From: Pseudoruegeria sp. HB172150
GTDB taxonomy: Bacteria > Pseudomonadota > Alphaproteobacteria > Rhodobacterales > Rhodobacteraceae
Assembly: GCF_013184805.1 (NCBI RefSeq)
Contig: NZ_JAATNG010000002.1
Coordinates: 1 to 64,000 of the forward strand
Reading direction: 5' to 3'
Length of the DNA: 64,000 nt
The position numbers were made by a program, and so were the translations under genes. Positions 17,251 to 26,369 of the stretch are shown in pieces; position 1 is the stretch's first letter, and every line of letters begins with the position of its first letter. The notes beneath the pieces were generated by a model that was not told the origin of the DNA, ran no database searches, and was given only the letters and a program-made list of their open reading frames with translations.

Positions 17251-17664
17251 CGGTTCCAGCGGCGGCCGATTTCGGCCTCTGTCGCTTTGCTTGCGGTAGG
17301 CGCGGGTGGCGGCTACGGGGAGGCGACGTTGCAGGGCAAGGGTGAGCCGGTTGCGTTCGCTGCCGAACTCGTCACCGAAGCCGCAGTTGGACGGTCTGGG
17401 AAACGACCTCGGAGTCGGGCGGTTGTTGCCGTTCGAGGGGCGCGGCGCAGTTTATGTACGAAACTCTGGGTGGTGCGCGGCTGACGCTTTATGCCGTCCC
17501 CACCGACAGCCCGGTTCAAACCTCTTTTCGATTCCACGATGACGAAGGGCTGATGGTGGTGACGTGGCGGGAGGTTCTCTGGCGCTATGCACTGGTGGGC
17601 GCTCTGGACCGGGCGGGATGAGATGCAGCGGCTGGCTTATTTCATCCGTGCCGCCCGGACCTGA
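17251..17664 (+). pseudogene. Degraded anti-sigma factor gene
   Basis: Pieces of one protein are scattered over three reading frames. A membrane segment (ISASVALLAVGAGGGY) leads to AFAAELVTEA. Then QLDGLGNDLGVGRLLPFEGR starts at 17384, followed by AQFMYETLGGARLTLYAV and FRFHDDEGLMVVTW from 17445. After TGA at 17619 the reading continues as DEMQRLAYFIRAART with one base shifted at about 17616. The order and motifs match the C-terminal half of membrane anti-sigma factors of ECF sigma factors. The N-terminal sigma-binding part and any partner sigma gene are gone. Confidence 0.65.
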
Positions 17665-17827
17665 GTGACCCGGTGTGCAAGTAAAGCGCAACGGCGGGCC
17701 CTTGATCCCCTCGCCGCCAGAGTCTATACGCCTCCGGTGGTCCCGAGCGGACCCGATTCACAAGCAAGAAACGCCGTGGCCGTCCCATTATCGCTTCGCG
17801 GGGCGCGTCCGGCCAAGGAGAAGCGAC

Positions 17828-18301
17828 ATGAAACTGAATGAACTCCGGGACAATCCCGGTGCCGCCAAGAAACGCATGCGCGTGGGCCGTGGCCCCGGTT
17901 CCGGCAAGGGCAAGACCGCCGGCCGTGGTATCAAGGGCCAGAAATCGCGTTCGGGTGTGGCGATCAACGGGTACGAGGGCGGCCAGATGCCGCTGTACCA
18001 GCGCCTGCCGAAGCGTGGCTTCAACAAGCCGAACCGCAAGAAATTCGCCGTTCTGAACCTTGGCATCCTCGCCAAGTACATCGAGGCCGGCAAGATCGAC
18101 GCGGGCAAGCCGATCACCGAAGACGTGCTGGTCGAGGCCGGCGTTGTCCGCCGCAAGCTGGACGGTGTCCGCGTGCTGGCCAAGGGCGATTTCGGCACCA
18201 AGGTGACGCTGGAAGTCACCGGCGCGTCGAAATCGGCGGTCGAAGCGGTCGAGAAGGCCGGTGGCTCGCTGCAGGTCAAAACCCCGGCAGCAGCGGATTA
18301 A
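17828..18301 (+). CDS. rplO: 50S ribosomal protein L15
   Basis: This 157-residue L15 begins [20 protein letters not shown] and has the long Gly/Arg-rich N-terminal arm ([20 protein letters not shown]) that threads into 23S rRNA. L15 is a late assembly protein. The ATG at 17828 follows AAGGAGAAGCGAC; the frame is open further upstream without family-like sequence. It starts the third ribosomal block, cut off from rpmD by the 6 kb insert, so it needs its own promoter in the preceding 160 bases. Confidence 0.97.
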   Translation: MKLNELRDNPGAAKKRMRVGRGPGSGKGKTAGRGIKGQKSRSGVAINGYEGGQMPLYQRLPKRGFNKPNRKKFAVLNLGILAKYIEAGKIDAGKPITEDVLVEAGVVRRKLDGVRVLAKGDFGTKVTLEVTGASKSAVEAVEKAGGSLQVKTPAAAD

Positions 18302-18310
18302 GAGGTTGTG

Positions 18311-18328
18311 AGCGCCCGCAGGGGCGCT
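18311..18328 (+). other. Short hairpin between rplO and secY
   Basis: A 7-bp stem AGCGCCC/GGGCGCT with loop GCAG, 10 bases after the rplO stop. The nearby TTGAGTTTT is too far away for a standard terminator. It may lower secY expression relative to rplO. Confidence 0.4.
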
Positions 18329-18405
18329 TACATGCCCTTGAGTTTTCCGAATGCGCCGCCCCGGGAGACCCCTGCGAGGCGGCGCCTTTGCAAGAGAGAT
18401 AGCCT

Positions 18406-19767
18406 ATGGCTTCAGCCGTCGAGCAAATGGCCGCAAACATGAGCTGGTCCGCCTTTGGTAAGGCGACCGAGTTGCGGCAGAGGATCTTCTTCACGATAGG
18501 TCTGCTGATCGTCTACCGGGTCGGGACCTATATCCCGGTGCCGGGGATCGACGGCCATGCGCTGCGCGAATTCATGGAGCAGGCCTCGGCGGGTCTCGGC
18601 GGCATTCTCAACATGTTCACCGGCGGCGCGATTTCCCGGATGGGGATATTCGCGCTGGGGATCATGCCCTATATCTCGGCCTCGATCATCGTGCAGCTTC
18701 TGACGGCTATGGTGCCGCAGCTTGAGCAGCTGAAGAAAGAGGGCGAGCAGGGGCGCAAAAAGATAAACCAGTACACGCGCTACGGCACGGTGTTTCTGGC
18801 GACGTTCCAGGCCTACGGCCTGGCCGTGTCGCTGGAAGCTGGCGATCTGGTTACCGATCCCGGCTGGTTCTTCCGCGCCGCGACCGTGATCACGCTGGTC
18901 GGCGGCACCATGTTCCTGATGTGGCTGGGCGAGCAGATCACCGCCCGCGGCATCGGTAATGGTATCTCACTGATCATCTTCGTCGGGATCGTGGCAGAGA
19001 TCCCGCAGGCGCTGGCGCAGTTCTTCGCCTCCGGCCGCTCGGGCGCGATCAGCACACCGGTCATCATCGGTGTGATTGTCATGGTGATAGCGGTGATCGC
19101 CTTTGTGGTCTTCATGGAGCGATCTCTGCGCAAGATCCACATTCAGTATCCGCGCCGTCAGGCCGGCATGAAGGTTTACGAAGGCGGCTCCAGCCACCTG
19201 CCCATCAAGGTGAACCCGGCGGGCGTGATCCCGGCGATCTTCGCCTCGTCGCTGCTGCTGCTGCCGACCACACTCGCCACCTTCTCGGGCAGCCAGACCG
19301 GCCCGGTGATGTCGACCATCCTCGCGTATTTCGGCCCTGGCCAACCGCTTTATCTCGCCTTCTTCGCGGCGATGATCGTATTCTTTACGTTCTTCTATAC
19401 CTTCAACGTATCGTTCAAGACCGACGACGTGGCCGAGAACCTGCAGAAGCAGAACGGCTTCGTGCCAGGCATCCGGCCCGGCAAGAAGACCGAAGAGTAT
19501 CTCGACTACGTCGTGACCCGTATCCTTGTGCTTGGTGCCGCCTACCTTGCGGCAGTTTGTCTCCTGCCGGAGATTCTGCGTTCACAGTTCGCGATCCCCT
19601 TCTATTTTGGCGGCACATCGGTTCTGATCGTCGTGTCGGTTTCCATGGACACCGTGCAGCAGGTCCAGTCGCATCTGCTGGCGCATCAGTACGAAGGTCT
19701 GATTGAGAAATCCCAGCTTCGCGGCAAGCGTCGCAGCACCGCGAAGAAGGGACCCGCACGGCGCTAG
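18406..19767 (+). CDS. secY: Protein translocase subunit SecY
   Basis: This 453-residue protein forms the inner membrane channel for Sec-dependent export and membrane insertion. It has ten hydrophobic helices, the early YRVGTYIPVPGID segment and the family signature ALGIMPYISASIIVQLL. The cytoplasmic C-terminus is basic (LRGKRRSTAKKGPARR). It follows rplO and precedes adk, the common spc operon order. The ATG at 18406 follows AAGAGAG. Confidence 0.97.
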   Translation: MASAVEQMAANMSWSAFGKATELRQRIFFTIGLLIVYRVGTYIPVPGIDGHALREFMEQASAGLGGILNMFTGGAISRMGIFALGIMPYISASIIVQLLTAMVPQLEQLKKEGEQGRKKINQYTRYGTVFLATFQAYGLAVSLEAGDLVTDPGWFFRAATVITLVGGTMFLMWLGEQITARGIGNGISLIIFVGIVAEIPQALAQFFASGRSGAISTPVIIGVIVMVIAVIAFVVFMERSLRKIHIQYPRRQAGMKVYEGGSSHLPIKVNPAGVIPAIFASSLLLLPTTLATFSGSQTGPVMSTILAYFGPGQPLYLAFFAAMIVFFTFFYTFNVSFKTDDVAENLQKQNGFVPGIRPGKKTEEYLDYVVTRILVLGAAYLAAVCLLPEILRSQFAIPFYFGGTSVLIVVSVSMDTVQQVQSHLLAHQYEGLIEKSQLRGKRRSTAKKGPARR

Positions 19768-19836
19768 AGGCGCGGTATTGGAGGAGGAGGCGCGGGCCGG
19801 AAGAGCCTTGCCGCCGACAGAGGGGACAGAAACGTC

Positions 19837-20415
19837 ATGAACATCATTCTGCTCGGCCCGCCCGGTGCCGGTAAGGGAACCCAAGCGCAGATTTTGGTCG
19901 AGGGACGCAACATGGTGCAGCTGTCCACCGGCGACATGCTGCGCGAGGCGCGGACCTCGGGCACAGAGATGGGCAAGATCGTCGCCGATGTGATGGACCG
20001 CGGCGACCTCGTCACCGACGAGATCGTAATCGGCCTGATCCGCGAAAAGCTGGAAGCCGGTGGTGCATCCGGCGGTTTCATTTTTGACGGATTCCCACGT
20101 ACGCTGGCACAGGCGGACGCGCTGGGTGAGCTCCTGAAGGAAGAGGGCCAGTCGCTGGACGCTGTGATCGAGATGCGGGTCGACGACGACACGCTGGTGC
20201 GCCGTGTGGTCAACCGAGCCGAGGAAGCCAAGGCCGCCGGGCAAGCCGTTCGGGCAGACGATAATGCGGAAAGCATGAAGACTCGGCTGATGGCCTATTA
20301 CAAGCAGACCTCGCCGTTGATCGGTTACTACTATGCCAAGGGCAACCTCAGTTCGATCGACGGTCTGGGCGATATCGACGAAGTGAAGGCGCGGATATCT
20401 GAAATATTAGGCTAG
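19837..20415 (+). CDS. adk: Adenylate kinase
   Basis: This 192-residue enzyme makes 2 ADP from ATP and AMP. The P-loop [11 protein letters not shown] is at residues 8-18, and [13 protein letters not shown] carries the NMP-binding arginine signature. The protein is the short form without the extended zinc-type LID, so it has about 190 rather than 215 residues. It ends the third ribosomal block. rpsM, usual next gene in this order, is absent and an unrelated minus-strand gene follows. Confidence 0.96.
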   Translation: MNIILLGPPGAGKGTQAQILVEGRNMVQLSTGDMLREARTSGTEMGKIVADVMDRGDLVTDEIVIGLIREKLEAGGASGGFIFDGFPRTLAQADALGELLKEEGQSLDAVIEMRVDDDTLVRRVVNRAEEAKAAGQAVRADDNAESMKTRLMAYYKQTSPLIGYYYAKGNLSSIDGLGDIDEVKARISEILG

Positions 20416-20494
20416 TGCGCCGCAATGGGTTTGAAACACGGCTCGAGCCTCGTTGGTGCGCCCTTTCAGTCTCAGCGATGCAATTCACGCATGG

Positions 20495-20791
20495 TCAGGA
20501 TTCGACGAATTCGTAGTGCTTGATCGTCCGGGACTCGACGAGTTCGGCTTCGGCCGGGTCGATATGGGGATTGGCGTAGTCGTCGCCCACAAAGGCCTTC
20601 AGCGACGCAAGGTCTTTCCAAACCATGACAAAGCTGAACTCCCTTGGGCTGTCTTGACGCGGCGCGCCGGGCAGGACCTGCACAATCCCTTTCGTGCCCT
20701 TCATCAGCGGAATGGCGGTTTCGTAAAAGAACCGGCCGAACTCGTCCTCTTTGCCTTTTCTGACGACGACCTGAAAAATCCTCATTATCAT
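20495..20791 (-). CDS. ABM-domain (antibiotic biosynthesis monooxygenase-like) protein
   Basis: A 98-residue protein with the dimeric alpha/beta-barrel pattern of ABM proteins: an N-terminal strand RIFQVVVRKGKEDEF, a helix FFYETAIPLMKG and a central FVMVWKDLASLKAFVGDD. Family members act as small monooxygenases or haem or quinone binders; nothing here fixes the substrate. ATG at 20791 or 20785 could be the start. It converges on adk. Confidence 0.65.
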   Translation of the reverse strand: MIMRIFQVVVRKGKEDEFGRFFYETAIPLMKGTKGIVQVLPGAPRQDSPREFSFVMVWKDLASLKAFVGDDYANPHIDPAEAELVESRTIKHYEFVES

Positions 20792-20963
20792 GCACCCGGT
20801 CTCCCTGATTAACGGTTCCGGCGCGTATGTTTGCCTCGGGCCGAACTATAGCATTTCCAGCAGGCTAGGTCTTCGCGGTGTGCTAAACATCTGTCAGGCG
20901 AAGGAGAGACGTTGCGCAACATGCCGCTTGTGTCCCGGGTCGTTCTGACCCCACCTTTGCCAC

Positions 20964-21704
20964 ATGACCGTTATCCTTCAAGACGCCCTTCCAGAAGACG
21001 CCATATCCCACGCGCTGCCGGGCACCCGGCCCTTGGCGCACGGCGACTGGTTGCGGCGGGATGAGCGCTATGCTGAGCAGATGGCGCTGCGCGACCGGCT
21101 GGTGGCAGAGAAGCGCGACGCGGTGATCGGCATGCGCCCCGAGGGCGAGGCGCCGGCACGAGAATTGCTGTCCATAATCGCGGCCGAGCTTGGCGCGTCT
21201 GGGACGGAATACGCCCGTCCGGACGGCGTGAGGGTCACGCTCGACGCCGATGACCCCCTCGGCACGCTGGGCCGGCTCTGCCAAGAGGATTTCGCGATTA
21301 TGGTGGCTGGGGAGGCGGAACACTGGCTTGCCGCCGGCGTCGTCTGCTTCCCCTCGCGCTGGACGCTGGCACAAAAGATCGGCCGCCCACTGACCCGCAT
21401 CCACAAGCCGGTCAAGGTCTATGACAACGGCCTTGCACGCAGGGTGCAACGCCTCTTCGACGCCGCCCATCCCGACCGTTCCATCGTGCGCTGGAACCGG
21501 CTGCCGTACTGGGACACGAAGCTCTTCAATCCGCAACTTGAACCCAAGTACGACGGCCCGTTCGCGCCGGAGGGCGAGCGGTCCTTCATACGGGCGGAGC
21601 GCCAAGTGATCCGGCGGCTGCCGGAAACCGGCGCTGTGGTCTTTTCGATCCACACTTGGCTGGTGAAAGCAAGTGCGGTGCAGGCTCCGGCCAGATCAGC
21701 TTAG
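20964..21704 (+). CDS. DUF3445 / haem-dependent oxidative N-demethylase-like protein
   Basis: This 246-residue protein resembles the DUF3445 family, which includes the HODM dimethylamine-type haem demethylases. Typical blocks are LCQEDFAIM, HWLAAGVVCFPSRWTLAQKIGRPL, IHKPVKVYD and FSIHTWLVKA. In the family the conserved HxPV region helps form the haem pocket. It would be a cytoplasmic oxidase, but its substrate is not proven for most members. Its stop overlaps the stop of the converging methyltransferase gene by four bases. Confidence 0.75.
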   Translation: MTVILQDALPEDAISHALPGTRPLAHGDWLRRDERYAEQMALRDRLVAEKRDAVIGMRPEGEAPARELLSIIAAELGASGTEYARPDGVRVTLDADDPLGTLGRLCQEDFAIMVAGEAEHWLAAGVVCFPSRWTLAQKIGRPLTRIHKPVKVYDNGLARRVQRLFDAAHPDRSIVRWNRLPYWDTKLFNPQLEPKYDGPFAPEGERSFIRAERQVIRRLPETGAVVFSIHTWLVKASAVQAPARSA

Positions 21705-22507
21705 CCGGGTTTGCGTCCGGTCACAATGTAGCCCGACGTTCCGAACACAGCCTCGCCGGTGGAAGACGCATACTTCGCGAGCCGGTCATCGGATTTCTTC
21801 AGTACGTCGGCGATCTTCTTTTCATCTAGGTGAATGCCGAAGACTGGCAGCCAGCCGCGGAGCTCGACCTCGACCATGGTTCGTGTGCTAGGGAAGCAGG
21901 CGTCGTGGGTGTGCGTAGTGTGCCCGATGTCTACGAAGCCCACCTTGGCGAATGTCGCCACTGTCGCGTCCGGGTCGTCGAGGCAGAAGGGGATGCGGAC
22001 CTTGTCGCCGGCGTCGCGACTGACTGCCTCGTCCAGTACCGCCGAGACGTCGGCATAGGCCGGGTTTCTGTCGATCCCGTGCCATGCGGCGACGGCGATA
22101 CGGCCTCCGGGTTTCAGAACGCGGAACATCTCTGCCGCGGCCTTTTGCCGGTCCTCGAAGAACATGATCCCGAATTGCGACAGCACGCAGACGAAAGTGG
22201 CGTCCCCGAAGGGCAGCGCCTCGGCCTGGCCTAGCACCCACTCGATGCCGGGTTCGGCCTCCTCGGCGGCGACGATCATGCCGGGGGTCATGTCGAGCCC
22301 TGTGACGCGGCCCGTATTGCCGGTGCGCGTCAGCGCATCGCGCGCCAGAACGCCGGTGCCGCAGGCTACGTCGAGCACCTGCGCGCCCGGGCCGACATCC
22401 GCCGCGTCCAGCATGTCGGCAGTCCATGCACTGAACACTGCGGGGACGAAGAGCCCTTCATAGCCGCGCCCGGCCTCCAACTCTTCCTCGGAAACGGCGA
22501 CTGCCAT
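21701..22507 (-). CDS. Class I SAM-dependent methyltransferase
   Basis: This 268-residue protein has motif I VLDVACGTGVLA (residues 44-55), the acidic LDMTPGM loop and motif VLKPGGRIAVAAWHG, all typical of UbiE/Methyltransf_11-type enzymes that use S-adenosylmethionine. The acceptor is unknown. The ATG at 22507 gives MAVAVSEEELEAG; upstream in-frame starts add no conserved sequence. Its 3' end overlaps the end of the converging DUF3445 gene. Confidence 0.82.
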   Translation of the reverse strand: MAVAVSEEELEAGRGYEGLFVPAVFSAWTADMLDAADVGPGAQVLDVACGTGVLARDALTRTGNTGRVTGLDMTPGMIVAAEEAEPGIEWVLGQAEALPFGDATFVCVLSQFGIMFFEDRQKAAAEMFRVLKPGGRIAVAAWHGIDRNPAYADVSAVLDEAVSRDAGDKVRIPFCLDDPDATVATFAKVGFVDIGHTTHTHDACFPSTRTMVEVELRGWLPVFGIHLDEKKIADVLKKSDDRLAKYASSTGEAVFGTSGYIVTGRKPG

Positions 22508-22630
22508 GAGTGAATTCCTTCCTGAAATAGACGATGTGCAATGACGGCAGTCTATCACGGAGAGGGAGTCGGAGCTATGCGCACGGCATGCCCGTGCGGG
22601 CGTTTGCCGTCACAACCGCCAGTCAGCGCC

Positions 22631-23989
22631 TCAGACCAGCCGGCCCCACAGGTCGTAGTCGCCGGCCTCGTCCACTTCGACGGTGACGATATCGCCCGCC
22701 GACAGCGCCTCGAACCCCGCGTCGATGAACAGGTTGCCGTCTATCTCGGGCGCGTCGTGCACTGTGCGGCAGGTGGCGGCGTCTTCCTCGACGAGGTCGA
22801 CGATCACCTGCATCCGCCACCCGACCTTGGCCTCGAGCTTCGCTTCAGAGATTGCCTGCGCCTTTTCCATGAAGCGCTCCCAGCGTTCCTGCTTCAGTTC
22901 TTCAGGCACGTGATCCGCCAGCGCGTTCGACCGTGCGCCGTCGACATTCTCGTATTTGAAGCAGCCGACACGGTCGAGCTGGGCCTCGTCCAGCCAGTCC
23001 AGCAGAGTTTGAAACTCTGCCTCGGACTCGCCGGGATAGCCGACGATGAAGGTGGAGCGGATCGCCAGGTCGGGGCAATCCGCGCGCCAGGCGGCAATTT
23101 CGTCAAGCGTCCGCGCGGCAGCGGCGGGGCGGGCCATGCGACGCAGCGTGTCGGTGTGCGCGTGCTGGAACGGGATGTCGAGATAGGGCAGCACCAGCCC
23201 CTCGGCCATCAGCGGGATCAGTTCGCGCACATGCGGGTAGGGGTAGACGTAATGCAGCCGCACCCAGGCGCCGAACTGGCCAAGCTCGCGGGCGAGCGGG
23301 ACGATGGGGGCCTTCTCCGCGCGGTCCTTCCAGTCGGTGCCGTAGGCGGAGGTGTCCTGGCTGATCACCAGCAGTTCCTTCACGCCGGCTTCCACCAGCT
23401 TTTCCGCTTCGCGCAGCACCGCCTTTTGTGGCCGCGAGGCCAGCTTGCCGCGCATGTCGGGGATGATGCAGAACTTGCAGGCGTGGTTACAGCCCTCGGA
23501 AATCTTGAGATAGCTGTAGTGGCGCGGGGTCAGCTTGACGCCGGAAGATGGCAGCAGGTCCACGAACGGGTCCGGCGCGGGCGGCACGGCGCCGTGGACT
23601 GCATCCAGAACCTGCTCATACTGTTGCGGGCCGGTGACTGCGAGAACCTTGGGATGCGCGCCGGTGATGTAATCGGGCTCGGCGCCGAGGCAGCCGGTCA
23701 CGATCACGCGGCCGTTTTCCTTCAGCGCTTCCCCAATGGCTTCGAGGCTTTCGGCCTTAGCGCTGTCAAGGAAGCCGCAGGTGTTCACGATCACCGCATC
23801 CGCCCCGCCGTAATCGGGCGAGATGCCGTAGCCCTCTGCCCGTAGCCGGGTCAGGATGCGTTCGCTGTCCACCAGTGCCTTCGGACAGCCGAGCGAAACC
23901 ATGCCGATGGTTGGCTGGCCGGTGCGTTTCGATTCCATAACGCGGGCCCGGGCGAGGTCCGGGCGGAGATCTGGCGGATTTGCTGTCAT
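22631..23989 (-). CDS. rimO: Ribosomal protein S12 methylthiotransferase RimO
   Basis: The 452-residue radical-SAM enzyme adds a methylthio group to the conserved aspartate of ribosomal protein S12. The N-domain has the three cluster cysteines Cys35 ([12 protein letters not shown]), Cys71 ([10 protein letters not shown]) and Cys100 (VTGCLGAE). The radical SAM motif CxxxCxxC is at Cys167, Cys171 and Cys174. A TRAM domain ends the protein ([14 protein letters not shown] onward). The CGFLDSAK motif separates RimO from the tRNA enzyme MiaB. Confidence 0.94.
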   Translation of the reverse strand: MTANPPDLRPDLARARVMESKRTGQPTIGMVSLGCPKALVDSERILTRLRAEGYGISPDYGGADAVIVNTCGFLDSAKAESLEAIGEALKENGRVIVTGCLGAEPDYITGAHPKVLAVTGPQQYEQVLDAVHGAVPPAPDPFVDLLPSSGVKLTPRHYSYLKISEGCNHACKFCIIPDMRGKLASRPQKAVLREAEKLVEAGVKELLVISQDTSAYGTDWKDRAEKAPIVPLARELGQFGAWVRLHYVYPYPHVRELIPLMAEGLVLPYLDIPFQHAHTDTLRRMARPAAAARTLDEIAAWRADCPDLAIRSTFIVGYPGESEAEFQTLLDWLDEAQLDRVGCFKYENVDGARSNALADHVPEELKQERWERFMEKAQAISEAKLEAKVGWRMQVIVDLVEEDAATCRTVHDAPEIDGNLFIDAGFEALSAGDIVTVEVDEAGDYDLWGRLV

Positions 23990-24029
23990 GACCGCGCGAT
24001 ATAGGGACTTCGATCGCTGCGGAAAAGGG

Positions 24030-25907
24030 CTATTCCGGTAATCCCATACGTAACAGCGCCTCCATGTAGTCGGGCTGGAAGTCGCGCGCGGTGGGCGGGA
24101 TGCAGTCCATCAGGTAGCTGATGGTCAGGTGCGGATAATGCTTCAGGAGCTGGCGTAGTGCCTCTTCTGCCTTGTCCTTGCGACCCGCGAGTGTGTAGAC
24201 ACCGGCCATCACGCGCCAGACCCAGGTGCAGCCTGGATTGGCGCGCATGCCGTCCTGCAATAGCTGTAGCGCGCCGTCGATATCGCCCAGCGTGCGCCGG
24301 GCCACGGCGCGGCCGAAGATCATGTTGAAGCGGAACGGGTCCAGCGGGCTGAGCGCCTCGGCACGGTCGAAGGCCAAAAGCGATTCCTTCGACCGGTCGC
24401 AATAGGTGTAGGCCCAGCCGCGCCGCATCCAGCCCCAGGCGTTGTTCGGGTCGATGGCGAGTGCGCGGTCGATGAAGCTGTTGGCCAGTTCGATATCGTT
24501 CGAGGACAGCGTAACAGCCGCGCCGATGGCCACCAGCGATGGCGCGTGGTCGGTCACCCGCTGCATGGCGGCATAGGCGGTCTCCATCGCGGCCAGATGG
24601 TCGCAGCGCGGGTTGTCGGACCACATGTAACTGGGCTGCTGACCCAGCGCCCAGGCCTTGTAGGCGAGCGCCGGTGCGTAGTCAGGATCGCGTTCGAGCG
24701 CGGCGTCGAGCAGTTCGATCGCGCGCTTGTTCTCTTCCTTCCGGTGGGTCCAGAAATGCGGCAGCGCGGTCAGCGTCAGGTCATAGGCGGAGCGGTCGCC
24801 GGGCGGGCGGCCGCGGGCGCGCAGGATCTCTGCCTGCCGCAAGTTGGGCGAGAGCTGGCCCGCCACATGCGCCGCGATCCGGTCCTGCAGGTCGAAGAGG
24901 TCGTCCATCCGGTCGTCGTAGCGGTCGGACCACAGCGTGGCGCCGGTGTTTCCGTCAACAAGTTGCACGGTGATGCGGACGCGGTCACCGGCGCGGCGGA
25001 CGGTGCCCTCGACAAGATAGTCGGCGCCGAGTTTCGCGGCGGTTTCGGCGGTGCCCAGCCCCTGGCCGTGCAGCGCGAAGGCGGACTGCCGGGCGATCAC
25101 CCGGAAATCGTGGACATGGCTCAACGCGCCGGTGATTTCCTCGACGACGCCGTCGGCGAACATATCGTCGGCGACTGACAGCTCCTCGAAAGGCAGGACC
25201 GCGATGGTCGGCTCGCGCCCCTGTTCGGCTGGCACGACCGGGCGCACCACACCCTTGCGCAGCGCGTCGGCCAGAGCGTCGGTCTCTGCCGAGGGGTCAC
25301 TGTCATATTCGGCCCTCTGCCGCTCTGTGAAGCGCTGGAACGCCGCCAGGGCCACCGTTGGCTGGCCGCAAAGGACCGCAGCGCGCAGTAGTGCCTGAAT
25401 CGCTGCCTCGTAGTCCGGATCGGACGCCAGCGCGCGTTCTGCGTACTCCTGCGCCGTATCGCCCTCGCCATTCTCCAGCGCCGCTTCTGCCTCGCTCACT
25501 GCAGCCGCCGCTATCTCGCCGGGCCGGCGCTGTCTTGCGTCGCGAAGCCAATCCTCAAAGGGTGGTGAGCTGATCGCCAGCCCGTCGAGCAGCAGCGTGC
25601 CGGGCGGTCCCGGCGCGATCTCGATCTCTGCCAGCGTTACGGTGTCCCGATCCGCGGTCAACACGCCTTCGGGCAGCGCCTTGCGCAAATTGGTCAGTTC
25701 CTGCCGTAGCGAGGCGCGGGCCTGGTCCTCTCCACGGTCGCCCCAGAGGAGCGTCGCGAGTGCTGTGCGGCTCGCACGGCCGTCCGGCGCGAGGGCCAGA
25801 TGTGCCAGCATTCCGCGCCCGCGTGCGGACAGTCCAACCAAAGGCGCGCCCTTGTGCGGGCGGGCCTCGAAAGGTCCGTCGATCCGAAGCGTCAGGCGCG
25901 GCTGCAT
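24030..25907 (-). CDS. Winged-helix/BTAD regulator with TolB-like and TPR domains
   Basis: This 625-residue protein has three parts. Residues 1-90 are an OmpR/SARP-like winged helix ([19 protein letters not shown]). A BTAD-like helical domain (about 100-215) follows. From about residue 235 the [19 protein letters not shown] block matches the TolB-like/adenylate cyclase-associated domain. The rest holds TPR-type helices ([36 protein letters not shown]). It lacks a membrane segment and is likely a cytoplasmic regulator. It is divergent from a DUF1127 gene across about 150 bases. Confidence 0.75.
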   Translation of the reverse strand: MQPRLTLRIDGPFEARPHKGAPLVGLSARGRGMLAHLALAPDGRASRTALATLLWGDRGEDQARASLRQELTNLRKALPEGVLTADRDTVTLAEIEIAPGPPGTLLLDGLAISSPPFEDWLRDARQRRPGEIAAAAVSEAEAALENGEGDTAQEYAERALASDPDYEAAIQALLRAAVLCGQPTVALAAFQRFTERQRAEYDSDPSAETDALADALRKGVVRPVVPAEQGREPTIAVLPFEELSVADDMFADGVVEEITGALSHVHDFRVIARQSAFALHGQGLGTAETAAKLGADYLVEGTVRRAGDRVRITVQLVDGNTGATLWSDRYDDRMDDLFDLQDRIAAHVAGQLSPNLRQAEILRARGRPPGDRSAYDLTLTALPHFWTHRKEENKRAIELLDAALERDPDYAPALAYKAWALGQQPSYMWSDNPRCDHLAAMETAYAAMQRVTDHAPSLVAIGAAVTLSSNDIELANSFIDRALAIDPNNAWGWMRRGWAYTYCDRSKESLLAFDRAEALSPLDPFRFNMIFGRAVARRTLGDIDGALQLLQDGMRANPGCTWVWRVMAGVYTLAGRKDKAEEALRQLLKHYPHLTISYLMDCIPPTARDFQPDYMEALLRMGLPE

Positions 25908-26059
25908 CGCGAGAAAGGGGCCTGTTTGCGTTATCCGTCGTCATTTTTGACGGAGTTTTGACGGAATGCCACAGGAAATCCGGGGCGATTTTGACGGCTT
26001 TCGAACGTCGCATGCGGATGCTGGGACCATAACGAACACAGCGCCCAATGGAGATCAGC

Positions 26060-26278
26060 ATGACCACCCAGACCAAGACCCGCACAACCTTCCTTCCCAA
26101 CATCACCCGTGGCCGTGGCCTTTTGGCTCGCCTGCTCGGTGCCGACGCCAGGTATCGCCAGTCGCAGAACCTGCGCCACCTGACAAACGCGGAGCGCCGC
26201 GACATGGGCCTGCCGGAAGAGCACGACCCGTTCGCCAGCGCCCGCGCCAACGTCAGGTTCCTGACCGGCCAGTGGTAA
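26060..26278 (+). CDS. DUF1127 small protein
   Basis: This 72-residue basic protein has the DUF1127-type core NLRHLTNAERRDMGLPEE. Short DUF1127 proteins are common in alphaproteobacteria, and some are tied to RNA turnover or phosphate and carbon metabolism. An ATG 12 bases upstream is possible, but GGAG at 26051-26054 fits the start at 26060 better. A hairpin (26316-26335) follows. It is divergent from the large regulator gene, which may control it. Confidence 0.7.
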   Translation: MTTQTKTRTTFLPNITRGRGLLARLLGADARYRQSQNLRHLTNAERRDMGLPEEHDPFASARANVRFLTGQW

Positions 26279-26315
26279 ACCGCCGTCGCGTCCTAATCTC
26301 CCTGCGAATTCCTTG

Positions 26316-26335
26316 AGCGGGCCCTCGGGCCCGCT
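26316..26335 (+). terminator. Hairpin after the DUF1127 gene
   Basis: A 9-bp perfect stem AGCGGGCCC/GGGCCCGCT with a minimal TC loop lies 37 bases after the stop. The tail TATCGTGTC is only slightly T-rich, so termination may be weak or Rho-assisted. Confidence 0.55.
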
Positions 26336-26369
26336 TATCGTGTCTGCCAGTACGGGCAGGAGTTGCAGG

